A stretch of 64,000 nucleotides of DNA from Blasia pusilla (Eukaryota; Marchantiophyta; Marchantiopsida; Blasiales): NCBI GenBank assembly GCA_050084515.1, contig CM114272.1, positions 48,608,001-48,672,000 of the forward strand. The letters run 5' to 3'. The notes under the pieces were generated by a model. It was not told the DNA's origin and did no database searches. It saw only the letters and a program-made list of their open reading frames with translations. Made by a program: the position numbers and the translations under genes. How positions within the stretch are numbered: the stretch's first letter is position 1; every line of letters starts with the position of its first letter. Below, one piece after another: positions 22,500-35,784 of the stretch.

Positions 22500-25180
22500 T
22501 TGATCCAAAGATGAAAGAGAAGGCCTCGGAGAGGTGCAACATGTGCAGACATTGGTGGAAGATGGAGAAGGCTTGAAGAGGCGGAAGTCCTCTAAAAGTA
22601 AACCACCCGAGAATAAGCATCCTCAAAAGATAAAAGATTCAGTAGCTAATGCAAAGATGCGTGGCGATGTTGCTCAAATCTGGGCAGTTATATATATCAA
22701 ACTAAAGATACCTACCACATAATCAAGGAGAAAGACAACACCACATGATGATAGCAATGATTTCATTGCTTTGAGGAAACAAAAGAAGGATGATGGACAT
22801 AGGAAAGAAGGAGCTTTCCCAATTGAAGAAGAAGACTCCCAAGTCTCGGCCCAAATTTAGGGGGTCAAAAAGCAAAGAGATATTTGCTTAATGAAAATTT
22901 TTCATTTCTTATTACTTTGTGAGCTTTGCTTTTTGGTTAGCAAATATCTGTGTCTAATTCCTTCCTTAGAAACATTTAATTGGAGACATGTTTGTTTAGT
23001 TTTATCTGTTCTGAAATCCCGCTCAAGCTGATGTATTGCATTGGCGGATAATCACAAAGAAGCAAAGTTTAGGGTTGCTTGATTTGTAGAAATGATTGAT
23101 ACTCTTTAGTGCTCCTAGGTGATTTTCTTCAATTTTTTGAATTAGACTTGATACTCCACTATAATCTCTCTCCCACTTTCCATTTTTTTGGCTCCACCAG
23201 TTGTTCTCTCAAGCTTCTTATAGTCCAACGGTTGTGGTGGGGCCATTTGCTACTACCCATTCATGTTTAAATTAGAATTTCCTTTTTTATTGTAAGTTAA
23301 GTCAACATTTCCCATAGAAGCTCATGCAACCATCTATGATCTCTAATCCATTGACGTTATTATAAATCAATCATCTCCTTCAATATTCCCTTGTCAATGA
23401 GCCAAAAACATGTTAGGATGGGACATCCGTGGCTAAATTTAGTCCTATGCCACTGAAGCATGTCTTCATCCATAGGAGAAAATTAAATCCGTGTATAGTA
23501 TCCAATCTACGGAAGGAAAGTACGACGATAAAATAGCCGGAAAAATAGCTACCGAAATAGCCGCAATGGCACATTGGCTACGCCAAAACATCCTAGTGGC
23601 CGGCGGCTAAAATTTGTGTGTGATTGAAATAACAATATCATGATTAGGGTTTTGAATTTCCTTCGCATGTCTCTTCATCAGTTGCAACAAGAGTGAAGCA
23701 GGAGGATGATTCAATAGCATTGCCCAATGTTGGTGCAACTTCAACCCTAAATGTAAGTATCGTAGCTAACCTTCAAGCTTTTGAAGGTTTATTGATCAAT
23801 GTTTCCAATAAATTTTATGTATGGCGCTAGAAGACATTCATATCCACATCGTATTTTTGGATGGGAATGTCTATGCAGTATACACAAGCTTTAGCCAACA
23901 TCGGTGAGGAAAGCAAGATCTCGGATTCTAGAGAATCATTACATAAGCACTTAATAACCGATTGCTAAACTGTGAAACCTTGTGAGCTAAAGCGTTTAAG
24001 TTTCATTGTGATCCAAATTCTTGAACTTGTCTTTGGGATTCTGATATTATTTCTTCCATGTAGATTTCAAATGCGCCTACTCAACCTCGACGGGCAAAGT
24101 TGGCCATCTCACATTCGGGTATTACAAAAACACAGCCTGTCCGTGAGAGTTGTTGGCTTCTTGGGGATGAGATTCGTGCCACTGTGCCAACTCCAAAGAA
24201 TATTGAAGGTGGGAAGGAGTCCCAGGTTGAAGAGATTGAGGCAAACCCGTGTGTGAGGTGGGTGTTATTGATACACAAAAGGTGATAGATGAGGTCATAT
24301 AGGGCCTCTTGGAAGAACTGAATAGTGGTGAAAGCAAGCAGATGGAGTGCTTACATGTGCATGTGGTTCATTTGGCCGACTATGAGGCAGAGGACCATGA
24401 TAAGAAGGACGGTACATCTCCTAAGTTGGCGGCCGATCACACTCGAATAGACCCACAACAATCACCTGTAAATATTCATGGAATGAAGAGTGCACATCAT
24501 GAATGGAACAACCACCGGCAAGATGGTATTGATGGCTTGTATTGGAAAAAATTTGGGAGCATGTCTGATTGTAACACTCATAAGTTTTTTGGTTGGGATG
24601 TGCCAAATTTTTCTCAATACGGGCCTTCACAACGCACTATGGAGTCACCTGGCACACAAAGGAAATGCACATGAGAGACTCCAATGAAGAATCCTTCCAA
24701 GGTGGTGAAGGAAACATGGCACGCGAAGAGGGATTTGCTCAACATACATAATGGAATAGGGGCCTTATCTTGGTGGATCTAGACGCTCAAACCAATGGAA
24801 ATTTTCTCGCGGAGTTGCGAAGCAAGATATTCAAATGGTTGAACATATGGTGCTCATTTGAGGCTCTCAACTAATGGATTCTGTTGTCATAAACCGCATG
24901 AGCTAGACAAATAATGTCTTCACACTATATCATCAATATATTGCAAAGAGATAGCATGCCTGAGGTGCATATGGTGAGCCGCTTATGCCACATAGAGTTT
25001 GTATACCATGTGGATACCTATATGCTCACAGAGGACTCCACATGGTGGATGAATCACATGCGGGCAAAAGTGCAGACAATGTTACCACCCCGAGGTGCTT
25101 CCCAACAAAGATCATCGAGTAAAAAAAGAGGGGTGAGGTAAGAGGAGAGGAAGAGAGGAAGAGAGGAGAGAGGAAACTAC
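22500..25180. other. No gene recognised; short open frames only
   Basis: Frames at 23972-24256 and 24309-24674 (+) are open for 90-120 codons but resemble no family. A TAGC/CGGCTA-rich stretch at 23530-23610 resembles the composition of the 5.4-6.3 kb satellite units. Confidence 0.4.
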
Positions 25181-25321
25181 CTTAAACCTGAAGAGATATT
25201 TTTTTTGAAAAGAGCTTCCTCTGGTTTGAAGAGAGTTTCCGTTGGATTGAAGAGAGGACATTTTTTTAATGAACATTTTTTGCAATTTTTCCGCCTATGC
25301 TTAGTCACTTGCACAATTTTT

Positions 25322-25373
25322 TTCCTCTTCCCCATTCGGGCATCCCGTTTGAATCCAACGGGTTGCAAGTTGC
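25322..25373. repeat. Single copy of the CAACCCGTCGGA palindrome
   Basis: Reads CATCCCGTTTGAATCCAACG followed by GGTTGC, a diverged member of the arrays listed below, just downstream of the minus-strand reading region. Confidence 0.55.
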
Positions 25374-27043
25374 AAAAAACCAAAAAAAAATAAAAATCAT
25401 TGGAATCAATAATGTGGAAGAAATCACTCTTTCCATCCAAGTTGTGGAACAAATCTATCATTTTGAATAGAGTTCAAGCTCATAGTAAACATTGTTGCAA
25501 TTTAAAGTCCAATCTAAGACCTCATTTTGCATCCTCAAAGTGTTTTGTTACAAACACTTTGTACTTCTTTGAGGGACAAAATTGGTTTGTGGATTCCTAC
25601 TCCTACCTTCGACTCTCTTAAAACTACAAGCAACACATAGTATATGTGCTTACAAGAGAAATAGTTTTTCCCATTTGTCTCTCTTTGGACAAAGTCATCA
25701 CATGAACATGTGGGAAAGCAACAGATGTGGACCACATACACCCCTATCACACTTGAATTCAATATGTTGTTCCTGACCCAATACTCCTTCCTATTATATT
25801 CCCAATTTGAATATCTTTTGTGGCGATGATTTCCTTGTTCACCTCTCGAGCTAATACTTTGCTCTCTCCACCGTTGGCCTACACATTCTGTTTCTCTTCA
25901 CCCCATTTCTTGACTCGAAAAGAAATAGTGGATTGAGATCATCCACCTTCTCCGGGTACATGTTGATATCAATCTTGGGTTGAATCCAAAATGCGAAAGT
26001 CTCTGTAATGTGACCATGCTCCAAAGACCCTCCGTCTACGAGTCTGAAAATAACACTTGTAAGATTGTCCACTTCCTCCTGAGTGCAATTGGTACCTGCA
26101 GCAATGGGCCAAATCGTGGGAGTATTCCTTGGAGCTCCAATGGCAGCCGGATAAGACTTCCGAAAAGCGCACAATTTATTTGGGCAAAAGAAGAACTTCA
26201 ATTGATCCCTAATTCTCGTAAAAAAATCAAAGGTTTTGAGTCCCCAAAAGCCAAGTAGTGGTCATCCTGTCCTTGTACAATTCTTATTCAGGAAAGTGCC
26301 ACATGCTCTCCTAATGCCATCGGATCATGCCCTGCAAGTGGATCCACGCCCAAGGTTGCTTCGAGAAATATGCCACCGCTTGAGGTTGCACTCAACCTGA
26401 ACGACCATAATCCCATAATGTTGAACTAACCCTCAGACCACATAAGAATTTTGAAATAAAACATTCAGTGATTTTCCAGAAGGTCGGTCAACTCAAATTT
26501 GGGAGCAGTCCGATGTCTCCGAGTACTTGGGCGGGGTAATTTCATGATCCAAATCAATCACCGGATTCTTTTCTCGATGGCGACCCTAAAAGCTTTACTT
26601 GCCTAAAGTCCATATACTTATATGGTCTCCAAGAGCCTCATCCAGACTGCTCTACTACCATCTGAATGGGACGTCTCGAAACACGCCCGCGAATGTCCCC
26701 ACCAATATGGACGTCTTTCTCGAGAGGAGTTCCAACTACGCACCGATTGAAAGCTTCCACATATAATGTCTCATCCCCCAATCTAATAGGGGCTCTAACA
26801 TAGAGCTCCTAAATTGAAGGGCCCTTTCCCTTGGTTACGCCCTTTGTGTGAGGCTGCAAATTGTAGCATCGCTTTTGCTTGGTCTTGTTGGCATTCCTCA
26901 ACAAGAGATATTTTTTGAGATGTTTGTGAGGACCTCCATGAGGAATGGACACTCTCGGCTCCACTTGTGTTGGGGCAGAGGGAATTTTTGTGAATGTTAA
27001 GTCTCTGCACACGAAAACATATCAATTGAATGCTTGAATGCTT

Positions 27044-27413
27044 ACAACCTGTTAGCTTCTAACGGGTTGCAAGATGAACTTTTTTCGGAAAAAATTAGCT
27101 TCCAACCCGTCAGATTCCGGCGGTTGCATGATGAATTTGCTTTGCAAGAAAGTAACTTGCAACCTTTCGGATTCCGACAGGTTGAAAGATACTTTCAAGC
27201 GAAATAAATTCATCAAGCAAACCGTTGAGATCATACGGGTTGCAAGTTACTTTCATGCGAAAAAAGTAACTAGCTCCCTCTGTTTGGATTCCAACGGGTT
27301 GAAAGATACTTTCAAGCAAAAAATGCTCATCATGCAACCCTTTGGACTCTGACCGGTTGCTTATGAACTATTTTTTGATAATAATTGCAACTCGTCAGTT
27401 TCCGACGAGTTGC
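27044..27413. repeat. Palindrome array A: 7 units, period about 57 bp
   Basis: Units start at about 27044, 27102, 27159, 27217, 27273, 27334 and 27387 (steps 58, 57, 58, 56, 61, 53). Each has a CAACCCGTC-like left arm and GACGGGTTG-like right arm. The last unit has perfect 10-bp arms (GCAACTCGTC / GACGAGTTGC), meaning the two arms changed together. The array lies in the inferred intron just before the minus-strand exon starting at 27012. Confidence 0.88.
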
Positions 27414-28716
27414 TTTACCTACCTCATTTGCAACCTGTACAATTGCAACCATATACTTGCGACTATATACTTCGCAAAAATGGAGAAAACTCACATGGCG
27501 CATGAAGTTTCCCCATTGCCTTATATGGACGGTCTACCAACTCAGCCACGAACACAACTCTTTGTATTTCCCCTCAATCGCATGCTTTCTCCACCACAAA
27601 TGAAGCTCTTCTTGGCACTCCATGGCGTGTTTCAAGGTTTTGCTATCCTTGCAACGTTGAAGTAGAGCTACACACTGTGTTCTCTTAGTCTCCTTGATGC
27701 AAGATTTTGTGTTGTGAGTCACAAAATGTTGCGAATGGAAAGCACCCCTCCCTCCCCCCCCCCCCATCACATCTTCAAGCTCCCAACATCTTCCACTTTC
27801 ACCTCACAGATAAAAATGGTTTTGAGACCCTTCTCCACATTGTGCACCCATGGTCAACCATCCATTTAACACCCTATAGCAAATATCAAAGCTAACCTAG
27901 CTCCCAAATACATCTTCTCCCTCCCTCATTTTTTCAATAAGATCCAAGCCGCTAGATGGGTCTGTAGTAGACATTTTGAAGACATAAGCTCCAGATCCCT
28001 TGCCTCCTTGGCCCATGAATTGCCATCTCTACATGAATGGAAACCGTGAGTTGGCCTTGATCTTGGAAATGGCATCCATTTCCGCGGTCTTTCCATCAAG
28101 TATTCGTATTTGACGTTGTTTGTTCTTGAAGCTTTCAGGATCAGCCAAGAATGCAAGATTTTCCCATAATTTCTTTTCCTCAAGTGCCGTGATCTCCCCT
28201 TGGCCAGGGATACCCAGCAGTTGTTCACAAATTTGTGATGTTTTTGTCAATTTGATCACTCCTCGCTTTGATCCTGGAGAATTTTTTTACACCTCGGCCA
28301 CTTTCTTTCCCACATCCTCCTTGATGTGTCTTTGACTTGCACCCATAACAAGATGAGTGTGAGAACCAACATGAATTTCCAACCTAGTATACTCGAACGT
28401 AGAACTGTAGTCCTGCACGATGAAAAAAATATAAGCCGGACAAGCTCTAACACATAAAGCGGAAGCTTGACAGTGCGGACATCGATAGCCACCCGGCAGT
28501 ATGGTCGTACCCACAGCCTAAGGAGTTTCTGCATTTTTGGGAGGGAATTGGGAAGTATTCATGACTCTGTTGCTCTCAAGGAAGGGGCATCCTAGACTTC
28601 TGCACTCAAATGCGCCAACACATTGGCAACGAGACACAATCCAAGAACCACCTGGGATTGAAGCGCTCATGCGCTGCAGTCTGCACCATCAATGATCAAC
28701 AAAGAGTAAGAAACTA

Positions 28717-29178
28717 CAACGCGTTGGTTTCTGACAGGTTGGAAGCAGACAAACAAAACAAAAGCTATTTGCAACCCGTCGGAGTCCGACGGGTTGTTCC
28801 AAAAGCCTCTTCCGAAAAATCCGACACAAACCCATGGTTTTCATCCGGATCCATCAGGGTTGGGTAACAACCCGTAGATCTCCGTCGTGTTGCACCTCAA
28901 GTCCATTAATTCAAAAATTCAACCCGTAAAAAACAGACGGGTTGCAAAGCCATCCAAACCGAGTTCAAAATTGAAACGGGTTGAAAATTATAGAGTGCAG
29001 AGAGGCAAGTTTGATTGGCTCTGCAATTCTTCAGACTCCGACAGGTTGCATGGAAGCCTACTCTAACCACGACCTCTCCTAACTCACCAACCCGTCGGAC
29101 TCTGACAGGTTGCAATGCCTGTCCTACTGGGATTGCTGCAATTGAAATTATGCAACCCGTCAATCTCCGACAGGTTGC
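28717..29178. repeat. Palindrome array B: about 7 units
   Basis: Units near 28718, 28771, 28866, 28920, 29023, 29087 and 29152. The unit 28771-28796 contains a perfect 25-nt palindrome: arm CAACCCGTCGGA, one central base, then the exact reverse complement. Spacing is 53-65 bp or about twice that. Confidence 0.88.
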
Positions 29179-32131
29179 CATGAAATAGAATAGAGAGCCA
29201 AGAGAGTTCCATGGATTGCAAAGACGAGCATCAAATTCTTCCTCTCGCAATCCGCCGTAGCTATTGTTAACGATGTTAGCTATTGAAATCGGTTTTATTT
29301 TCCGGAAGAATAGTTCAAGGATACTTACGTGTTCATGGAGTGCATGGCCATTTCCACCATGGCCATGTGATTCGGGTAGGGATGGAGGACCGCAACCCTT
29401 ATGCAAAAGTGAGCCTCAAGGGAGTTTGGACGCTCCGCTGCAAACTACGACCAAGCCTTGAATCGGTGGTTGCCATCCCAGATGAAGAAGTACAAGTTTT
29501 GCATCCACTTGTACTAGGTTCCTGCCAGTGCCTTCCAAAACTCCACGTCCCTCAGCCTCCAAAAAGCATCGAGGCTCTCCAGATCTTCCTTCGTTACCAA
29601 AGCCTGGGTTCCATGCTTATCATACGGTTGAACGTTGTCGTGTCGAGAGTCTTTCTTCGAGCAAGGGCGGGCCTTCTAGCTACGGTAGATGCGGTCGATG
29701 CAAGATGAACTCTCTAATAAGTTCTCCTTTTTCAATACAAAATTATGATGTACACTCTCCATTCTCTCACGATAGGTATCACAAATGGAAGTGCCGAAGC
29801 GATCACTTCTTCGTAACATCAGACCCCGAAATTCCTAACTATAAAATCCCTATAAACTATTTTATGCTTGTACACGAGGAAGATAGCACAACTAGTGTTA
29901 AGCCCTACTTGACCAGGCCTATTGACATCCATGGATCGCTATATAAGGACATACAAAGTACAATCCCATGTCCTTCCATATGTGACGATAGGAAGAATCA
30001 CCGGAGTTGGAGATTGCATGACCTGGTTCATGAACGCCTCCTCAAAGTGATAAACTAAATAGCGAGTGAACCAATGCCTATCTACAAAGAGTACCTTGAC
30101 ATGGTAAGGATTGAGGAAAGGAAAGTCGGGCACAGCTCGTGCTCCACCCCTATCCATGCTTGACAGACATTCTCTACTCTTCTCAAGAATGGGTTTTGGC
30201 GGAGTTATTCTCCCAAGAGGGGTAATCCACTCTCATTGGGAAAGTAACAAGCCAAAACATCCGCTATTTTAGTATGACTAAACTCCTCTACGGTGACAAA
30301 CCTCTCATCCCCACACACACACATACCACACTCTAGAAACCTCTCGAAGAATAGACCATGGTCAAGTTACTCTCCCAAGAGGGGTGATCCACTCTCATTA
30401 GAAGAGCAAACAATCCCAAAACCATACACTCAAGAGAGACACGAGAGACTCAAGATGTGGAATAGAAGGTGATGAACCCTTGAAGGTCCCTCCTCTTTAT
30501 ATACTCACAAGGGATCCACAAGAGTACGAAATAGAGCTTATCTTATCTTGTGCCACATGGCTTCCTCTCAAGGCTTAGCCAATCACATTTTGACACAAGT
30601 AGATTTCCTCTTATCTCTTCCAAAATATCCTCTTTTACCCACTTGATATTTTCCAAATTATCCCAACTAACCTAACCACCAACCAAGACTAATTTTGCTT
30701 TTCATTAAAGCAATTATTTTACTTTTATAAAATCATCTTTTATTTATTATCTCCCTTTCTAAATTTGGGCCCGCATAAAAGAGGCACCGTAAAAAGGTTT
30801 AAACATAAGAATTTCCTTTTTCTAAGCCAATTTACTTAAAACTAATGAAACTCTATCTAACACTTAATGACGAAGGAATTTACATACTGATTGATTTCAC
30901 TATACGACAACGTAGAGTGGTGGGAAGCTATCAATGTATGAAGTTGTCGCCACGGACTGCTTCAACTTGTCAATGTATTCCATCGTTTGGAGTTGGCATA
31001 GAGGAATCCTTGGGGCATTCGGACCATTTACCAATGCCATCTGCTTGACCACTTGATCGAATGTCACACAGTCAATTCATATTTTCCTAGCAACGGGCAC
31101 TAATGCAATGCGGAGAGAACTGAAGAACAATGCTTACCCGCTTAAAAATTGGGTCTGTGTCAAGTCCATCGAGCTTCTTTGGAACATCATCTAGAAAGTC
31201 TACTAGAAACTCTTCAATTTCAAAGAGATGAAATTCTTCAACAGGCTTTTGAGATACCGAAGACTCTTCTCCTTCTCCTTCCAAGATCTCCATGATCTCA
31301 ACACTAAGGGTTTTAACAACTTCCTCATTGGTCTCTGGAAGCTCCTAGGTGTTGGTCTCTTGCATTGGACCACTCGGCCTCATGGATGATACATCCTCCA
31401 TTTCCACACTCTCGCTGGGTCGCTAGGAGGGCTCTTCTTCTACAACGACCGTCTTTTCCTGCCTGGCTTTTGCAAGTTTGGCTTTCCACAAGGCGGTGTC
31501 CTGCCTCTTCTTCAACTTTATCTCCGCATCCATGAATTTCTTCTTGGCCTTCTCCGTATCTGCGAGCAATTTTTCTGCTCGCTTCTCCAACGCAAGTTTC
31601 GCCAACATTTCTTGCTTCCTCATTTCAGTTTCACCCTCGCGCTGCTTGATTTCCTCTCGCTATACATCTGCAAGGGTCCGTTGCGTAACTGAAGGCGGAG
31701 TTCCGCCGAATTTTGGTGAGAAGCTCCCAACCTTGTTGACTTGGATTTTTTTTCTGAGTCATCCTGAAAAAAATGGAGAATCAAACGATGCACGAGGGGT
31801 TTTCTCCTGAATTTTTGTTTCCTCTGAAAAGAATCGATTCACCTTAAATCGTCGTCACCAACTATCGTAACCCCCAAATGAAGAGACAATAACCAACCGT
31901 CAAAATGTCCGAGTAACTGGAAAGTCAATTTTCGTAGTCGTGTGAACGAGGAAGCTAAAAGCAACACTGAAAAGTATAGAATGGAAAAGTAAAAAGCCTC
32001 AAAACTGGTCCTTATATACTTTCGGAGCTGTTGCACTCGACCGTTGGTACGACGGTCGATCGTTGGTGTCCGATGGATAACCGGTTGTACGACAGTGGAC
32101 CATTACGATGCAAGTTTTGCGTGGTCTGCGT

Positions 32132-32642
32132 GCAACCCGTCCGAGTCCGACAGGTCGCTGGGAGATATCCCGCCCAGTTCCTACAACATGAAGGACCCCG
32201 ACGGGTTGCAAGGTGCCCATCCAACTTGGGTTTCGTGCAACCCGTTGGAGTCCGAAAGGTTGCACGTGGACTCCCTCCTGCCTGTATCTCGTGCAACCCA
32301 TCTGACTCTGACGGCTTGCACAAGGACCATTCAGCTTGATTCATGCAACCCCGTCGGACTCCGACGAGTTGTAGGCAGAACACGTGGAACATGTCGGATA
32401 ACCTAGGCACTGAACAAGTGCAAGAATTTTGCAATCCATCGGACTCCGACGAGTTGTAGGCAGAACATGTGGAACATGCCTGATAACCTAGGCACTGAAC
32501 CTGTGCAAGAATTTTGCAATCCATCGGACTCCGACGGGTTGTCCTGTCCCACCCAAACTTGATTAAACTTAACAAAATACTTATGGCTCGTTCCTTGATC
32601 TTTCCCTTCGATATTCCAACCCGTCCGGCTCCCAGGGGTTCA
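32132..32642. repeat. Palindrome array C: 8 units, between the divergent genes
   Basis: Units start at 32132, 32183, 32237, 32293, 32345, 32431, 32516 and about 32615. The first five are 51-56 bp apart. The next two are about 85 bp apart because an 85-bp segment (with GGCAGAACATGTGGAACATG) is duplicated. The array sits between the start of the minus-strand region (about 31795) and the start of the plus-strand gene (32996), where a shared promoter would be. Confidence 0.88.
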
Positions 32643-35146
32643 AGGAAGCCTGGCGAATCCTTGCCCAGTATTGAGTAAAAAGCATGGCCAAATATTCCTC
32701 TAGGAGGTCGAGTCAACTAATTACCAACTGCATGTTAGACATATTCCGTCGCAATTTAAATGGACACTGTTCACTATAAATTCAACATTCTCATTCTTAT
32801 TCTATCTTGGCAATCATTCATGGATCGACCAAAATGGAGAATTATGTGAAACTCACATGTGGCAGCCATCTAGTGGGCCTTCCTCAATGAGAGATAATTC
32901 GAGCCCAACCTGATCACATTCACATAATTGTTGAAGAATATTTCCTCTCACTCCGATTTCTGCTCCAGATTGGAACTATTTTTGTATCCAAGGATGTGAA
33001 GGTTGATGGGAAGGATGATGTTATTGATGAAACAGTCCAACCGGAGATTGGAGGCTCCAAAGTTTGGAACCTCTTTCCCTACTCCAATGGACAACTCAAA
33101 GTTTATGGCTTACCTTTGATCACCACTTCCATTCATGAAGACGGTCTGAGACCTTCCAGTGCTCCATGCTCCACGTTTGGCACGGCTACTTCAGCCGATC
33201 CAACGTCGACTCCAATTTCACAAGCACGGAATGTTGCGGTTGAAGATATACACATCTCAGATTTTGTCGATCTCACAGGATCTGTTGGAAACATCTTTGA
33301 CCCAACATTTGCTTACTCTTTCCTGCTACGAGTTTTAGGGAATTCTTTGCTTTCTTCTCTTACCTTGAAACTGTTCAAGCACATTATCATGGATGAGCTG
33401 CGCGCAACATATGATGGAGACTGCATTTTTGAGCTACCTCCACTTGTCCGTCCGGCTCAGAAGAAAGAGGGAGGCCGCCTAGAGGGTATGGACCAAACAT
33501 TGGCAGCATTGTATCTGAAGGGAATGTTATCCATCATTGGATCCAGGAATGCGACCAAGCGAGGAAGGTGCTTACAACTCACCCGTCGCAATACAAGGGA
33601 TTCCTAGGAGAGGAGTTGGTGGATGAGATGCTCGCAAAAGGAGCCCAAATCACAAAAAAAGGAAATGGGCCAACACATTCATCAGTCTAGAGGGAACAGA
33701 GGCAGAGAAAAACTCGGCACACCATCCCCCATGGGTTTCCGACCCAATCATCTCCTAGTGGTTGCAAGAGTGGTCCTTCTGGGATGCCTTGCGCTTGCTC
33801 GGAAAGTTCATGATTGAAAGTCTTCAAGCTTACCTGCAGAGAATTCAGCCGGTTTTCGAGGAGGCTAGCCTTGAATTGGAGGAGGAGTTTGAGTTGTGGT
33901 TAAATGACATCTGGGATAAGTCCGCAAAGAACCCCGGGTTCAAGACGATGTTCAAGAACCAGATTTTGCCACAAGGGGATGTCGACGAGGAGATTGGCGA
34001 CCAGAAGAAACAAGACTTCGCCAAAAAGAAGAAGGAGCTTCAAGATCAAGCTGCCGATTCATCCCGCCATCAAGCTACGTAGAGGATGGTGTTCAGGTTC
34101 TTGACCTCTTGTGTGAATGCAGGAACATGGAGGAATTTTCCGGTTGCGCTCAAGCTATGGGCAGATACTCCGGATGGCGAAGGATTCTCTATGTACGACA
34201 TGGATATGGCCCCCGAGATGAGCCCTTGGGAAGTGCTCAACTGTCCAATGTGGTTGGACTTCAATGACCCCGATGAGCTCATTGACCGAGCAATGCAAGA
34301 CTTGTATCATGCGCTAGCTGCTGGCGAGGTGGATATCCCAAATATCTTCAAGACCAAGAAGTACTTTGAAGGAGATGCCGAGGCACAAGCAACTGAAGCA
34401 ACGGAGATTTTATCAAAGATGGTCACGGAAAAAGACAAGTCGATTGCGGGGTTGAAAGACAAGGTAACGGCCCCCAAACCATCCGAAGCACGATCATCAA
34501 GACAAGAAGGACGGATACGGGAGGCCCCAAAATCAAATCCAGTGGATTCTGATGTCACGGAGACCCCAAGCAGGCACCCCACATGCGAAATGCGAAAGAG
34601 GGAGACATCCGGTTCTTCCGAGGGGAGGGGGGGAACAAGAATGTTGTCTATACTCCCTCATCGTTGGGGAAGCACATGGACTTAGTAGCAAAAGTCACCA
34701 TTCTGTTGCATCAGACATCGCTGCTAAAAGAACGGGAGAAGTTCTCAGCACAAGAGTCTACGCCTGCCTTGGAGAAGCTGACACTGATGGGAGGTAAGCT
34801 TTTGCAAAGTGGCCATGCCCCATGGATCGTCAATGGGGAATGTGAGGAGGTTGCAATTGACCACCTCATTGTTGATCTACCGTCGAGGCTCAGATTGGGG
34901 GCAGAAAATCCACACAACACATTCTCGGAATGGAACACTCCATTCACATATGACCAGATGGCAATGATGTTCTCCTTTGCCAACGCGTATCTTAGTGACA
35001 TTGGATGTTTCCTGGTTCTCACTGGATGAAGGGAGGATGAGCTCTTCAACTTACAGTGTGTGAAGCGATTGTTGAAGTGGCAAACCGTGCAATCTTGGGT
35101 AGTGAAGAATGACTACCCACGAAGGTCGGCTTCAAACCAAACTTTG

Positions 35147-35784
35147 GTAAGTTTGATAACTTAAACCCATAATTTTTTTTGTTCTTTCTTGCAAACCGTC
35201 AGACTCCCACGTGATGCACAACGCAACCCAGAAAGGGAGTGTGTCTTGTAACCCGTCAGACTCTGACGGGTTGCAAAACACACGCTAGAGTGTGAATGGG
35301 TCCTACAACCCGTCGAACTCCGACGGGTTGCAAAACCCAGCCCAGAAATGGAGTATTTCCTACAACGCGTCGGACTTTGATGGTTTGAAAAACACACGTG
35401 AGAGAGTGAGTAGGTCCTGCTACCCATTTGACTCCGACGGGTTGCAGCACCCATCCTAACAAGCCTTGCCGCAACCCCTGCAACTCGTCGGTATCCGACG
35501 GGTTGCAGCAACCACTCGTTGGGTTCTGGGTTGTCGAGCAACCCGTCAGATTCCGACGGGTTGCACTTTGGGCATCCATGGTTGCTGGGCAAAGCGTCTG
35601 AATGCTAAGATACCCTTGAAAGAAAATTTCTCGGTGACATATTTCATTTGCAACCCACCAGATTCCGTCGGGTGTTCTTGGAAGACCTCTTCCTCCCATC
35701 GATTCTAAGCTTATTTTTACGTGTGTGTTTTGCAAATCGAATACTCCTACTTATATTTTTTTCTGATCGGAGCACACATTCAAG
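35147..35784 (+). other. Intron of the methyltransferase-like gene, containing palindrome array D
   Basis: Donor TTTG/GTAAGT at 35147 and acceptor CATTCAAG/G at 35784 remove 638 bp in phase 0 and join two open frames. The preceding exon is open to 35146 after the stop at 35027; the next is open from 35785 to 36234. Confidence 0.6.
35191..35676. repeat. Palindrome array D: 8 units with an exact 57-bp step
   Basis: Unit starts 35191, 35248, 35305, 35362, 35419, 35480, 35538 and 35650; the first four steps are exactly 57 bp. Spacers alternate between two types (CACACG...GAGTGTG and CCCAG...GGAGT), so a ~114-bp dimer lies beneath the monomer period. Because 57 is a multiple of three, frames stay open across the array, which makes spurious ORFs. 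Confidence 0.92.

Larger units (their letters stand above)
25851..31795 (-). pseudogene. Unrecognised multi-exon reading region, divergent partner of the methyltransferase-like gene
   Basis: Several minus-strand segments read as coherent protein. About 31795-31140: start MTQKK, then a Lys/Glu-rich coiled coil (KRAEKLLADTEKAKKKFMDA) and acidic tail, ending at a good donor (AAGCGG/GTAAGC). About 31060-30900: QMALVNGPNAPRIPLCQLQ. 30157-29939: VLFVDRHWFTRYLVYHFEEA. 28514-28030: GYRCPHCQA, a possible zinc ribbon, then EKKLWENLAFLADPESFKNK. 27700-27534: KHAMECQEELHLWWRKHAIE. 27012-26600: starts after an acceptor (CGTGTGCAG/AG), includes LGDETLYVEAFNRCVVGTPL. 26201-25851: EEVDNLTSVIFRLVDGGSLE. Stops and an 8-A frameshift near 31750 show decay. 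Whether this is one gene or several is not settled, and I do not recognise the family. Confidence 0.5.

Noticed and set aside
35161-35735. Long minus-strand open frames across array D
   Set aside because: The 57-bp step is a multiple of three and the unit lacks stops, so frames stay open by chance; the other arrays break the frame.
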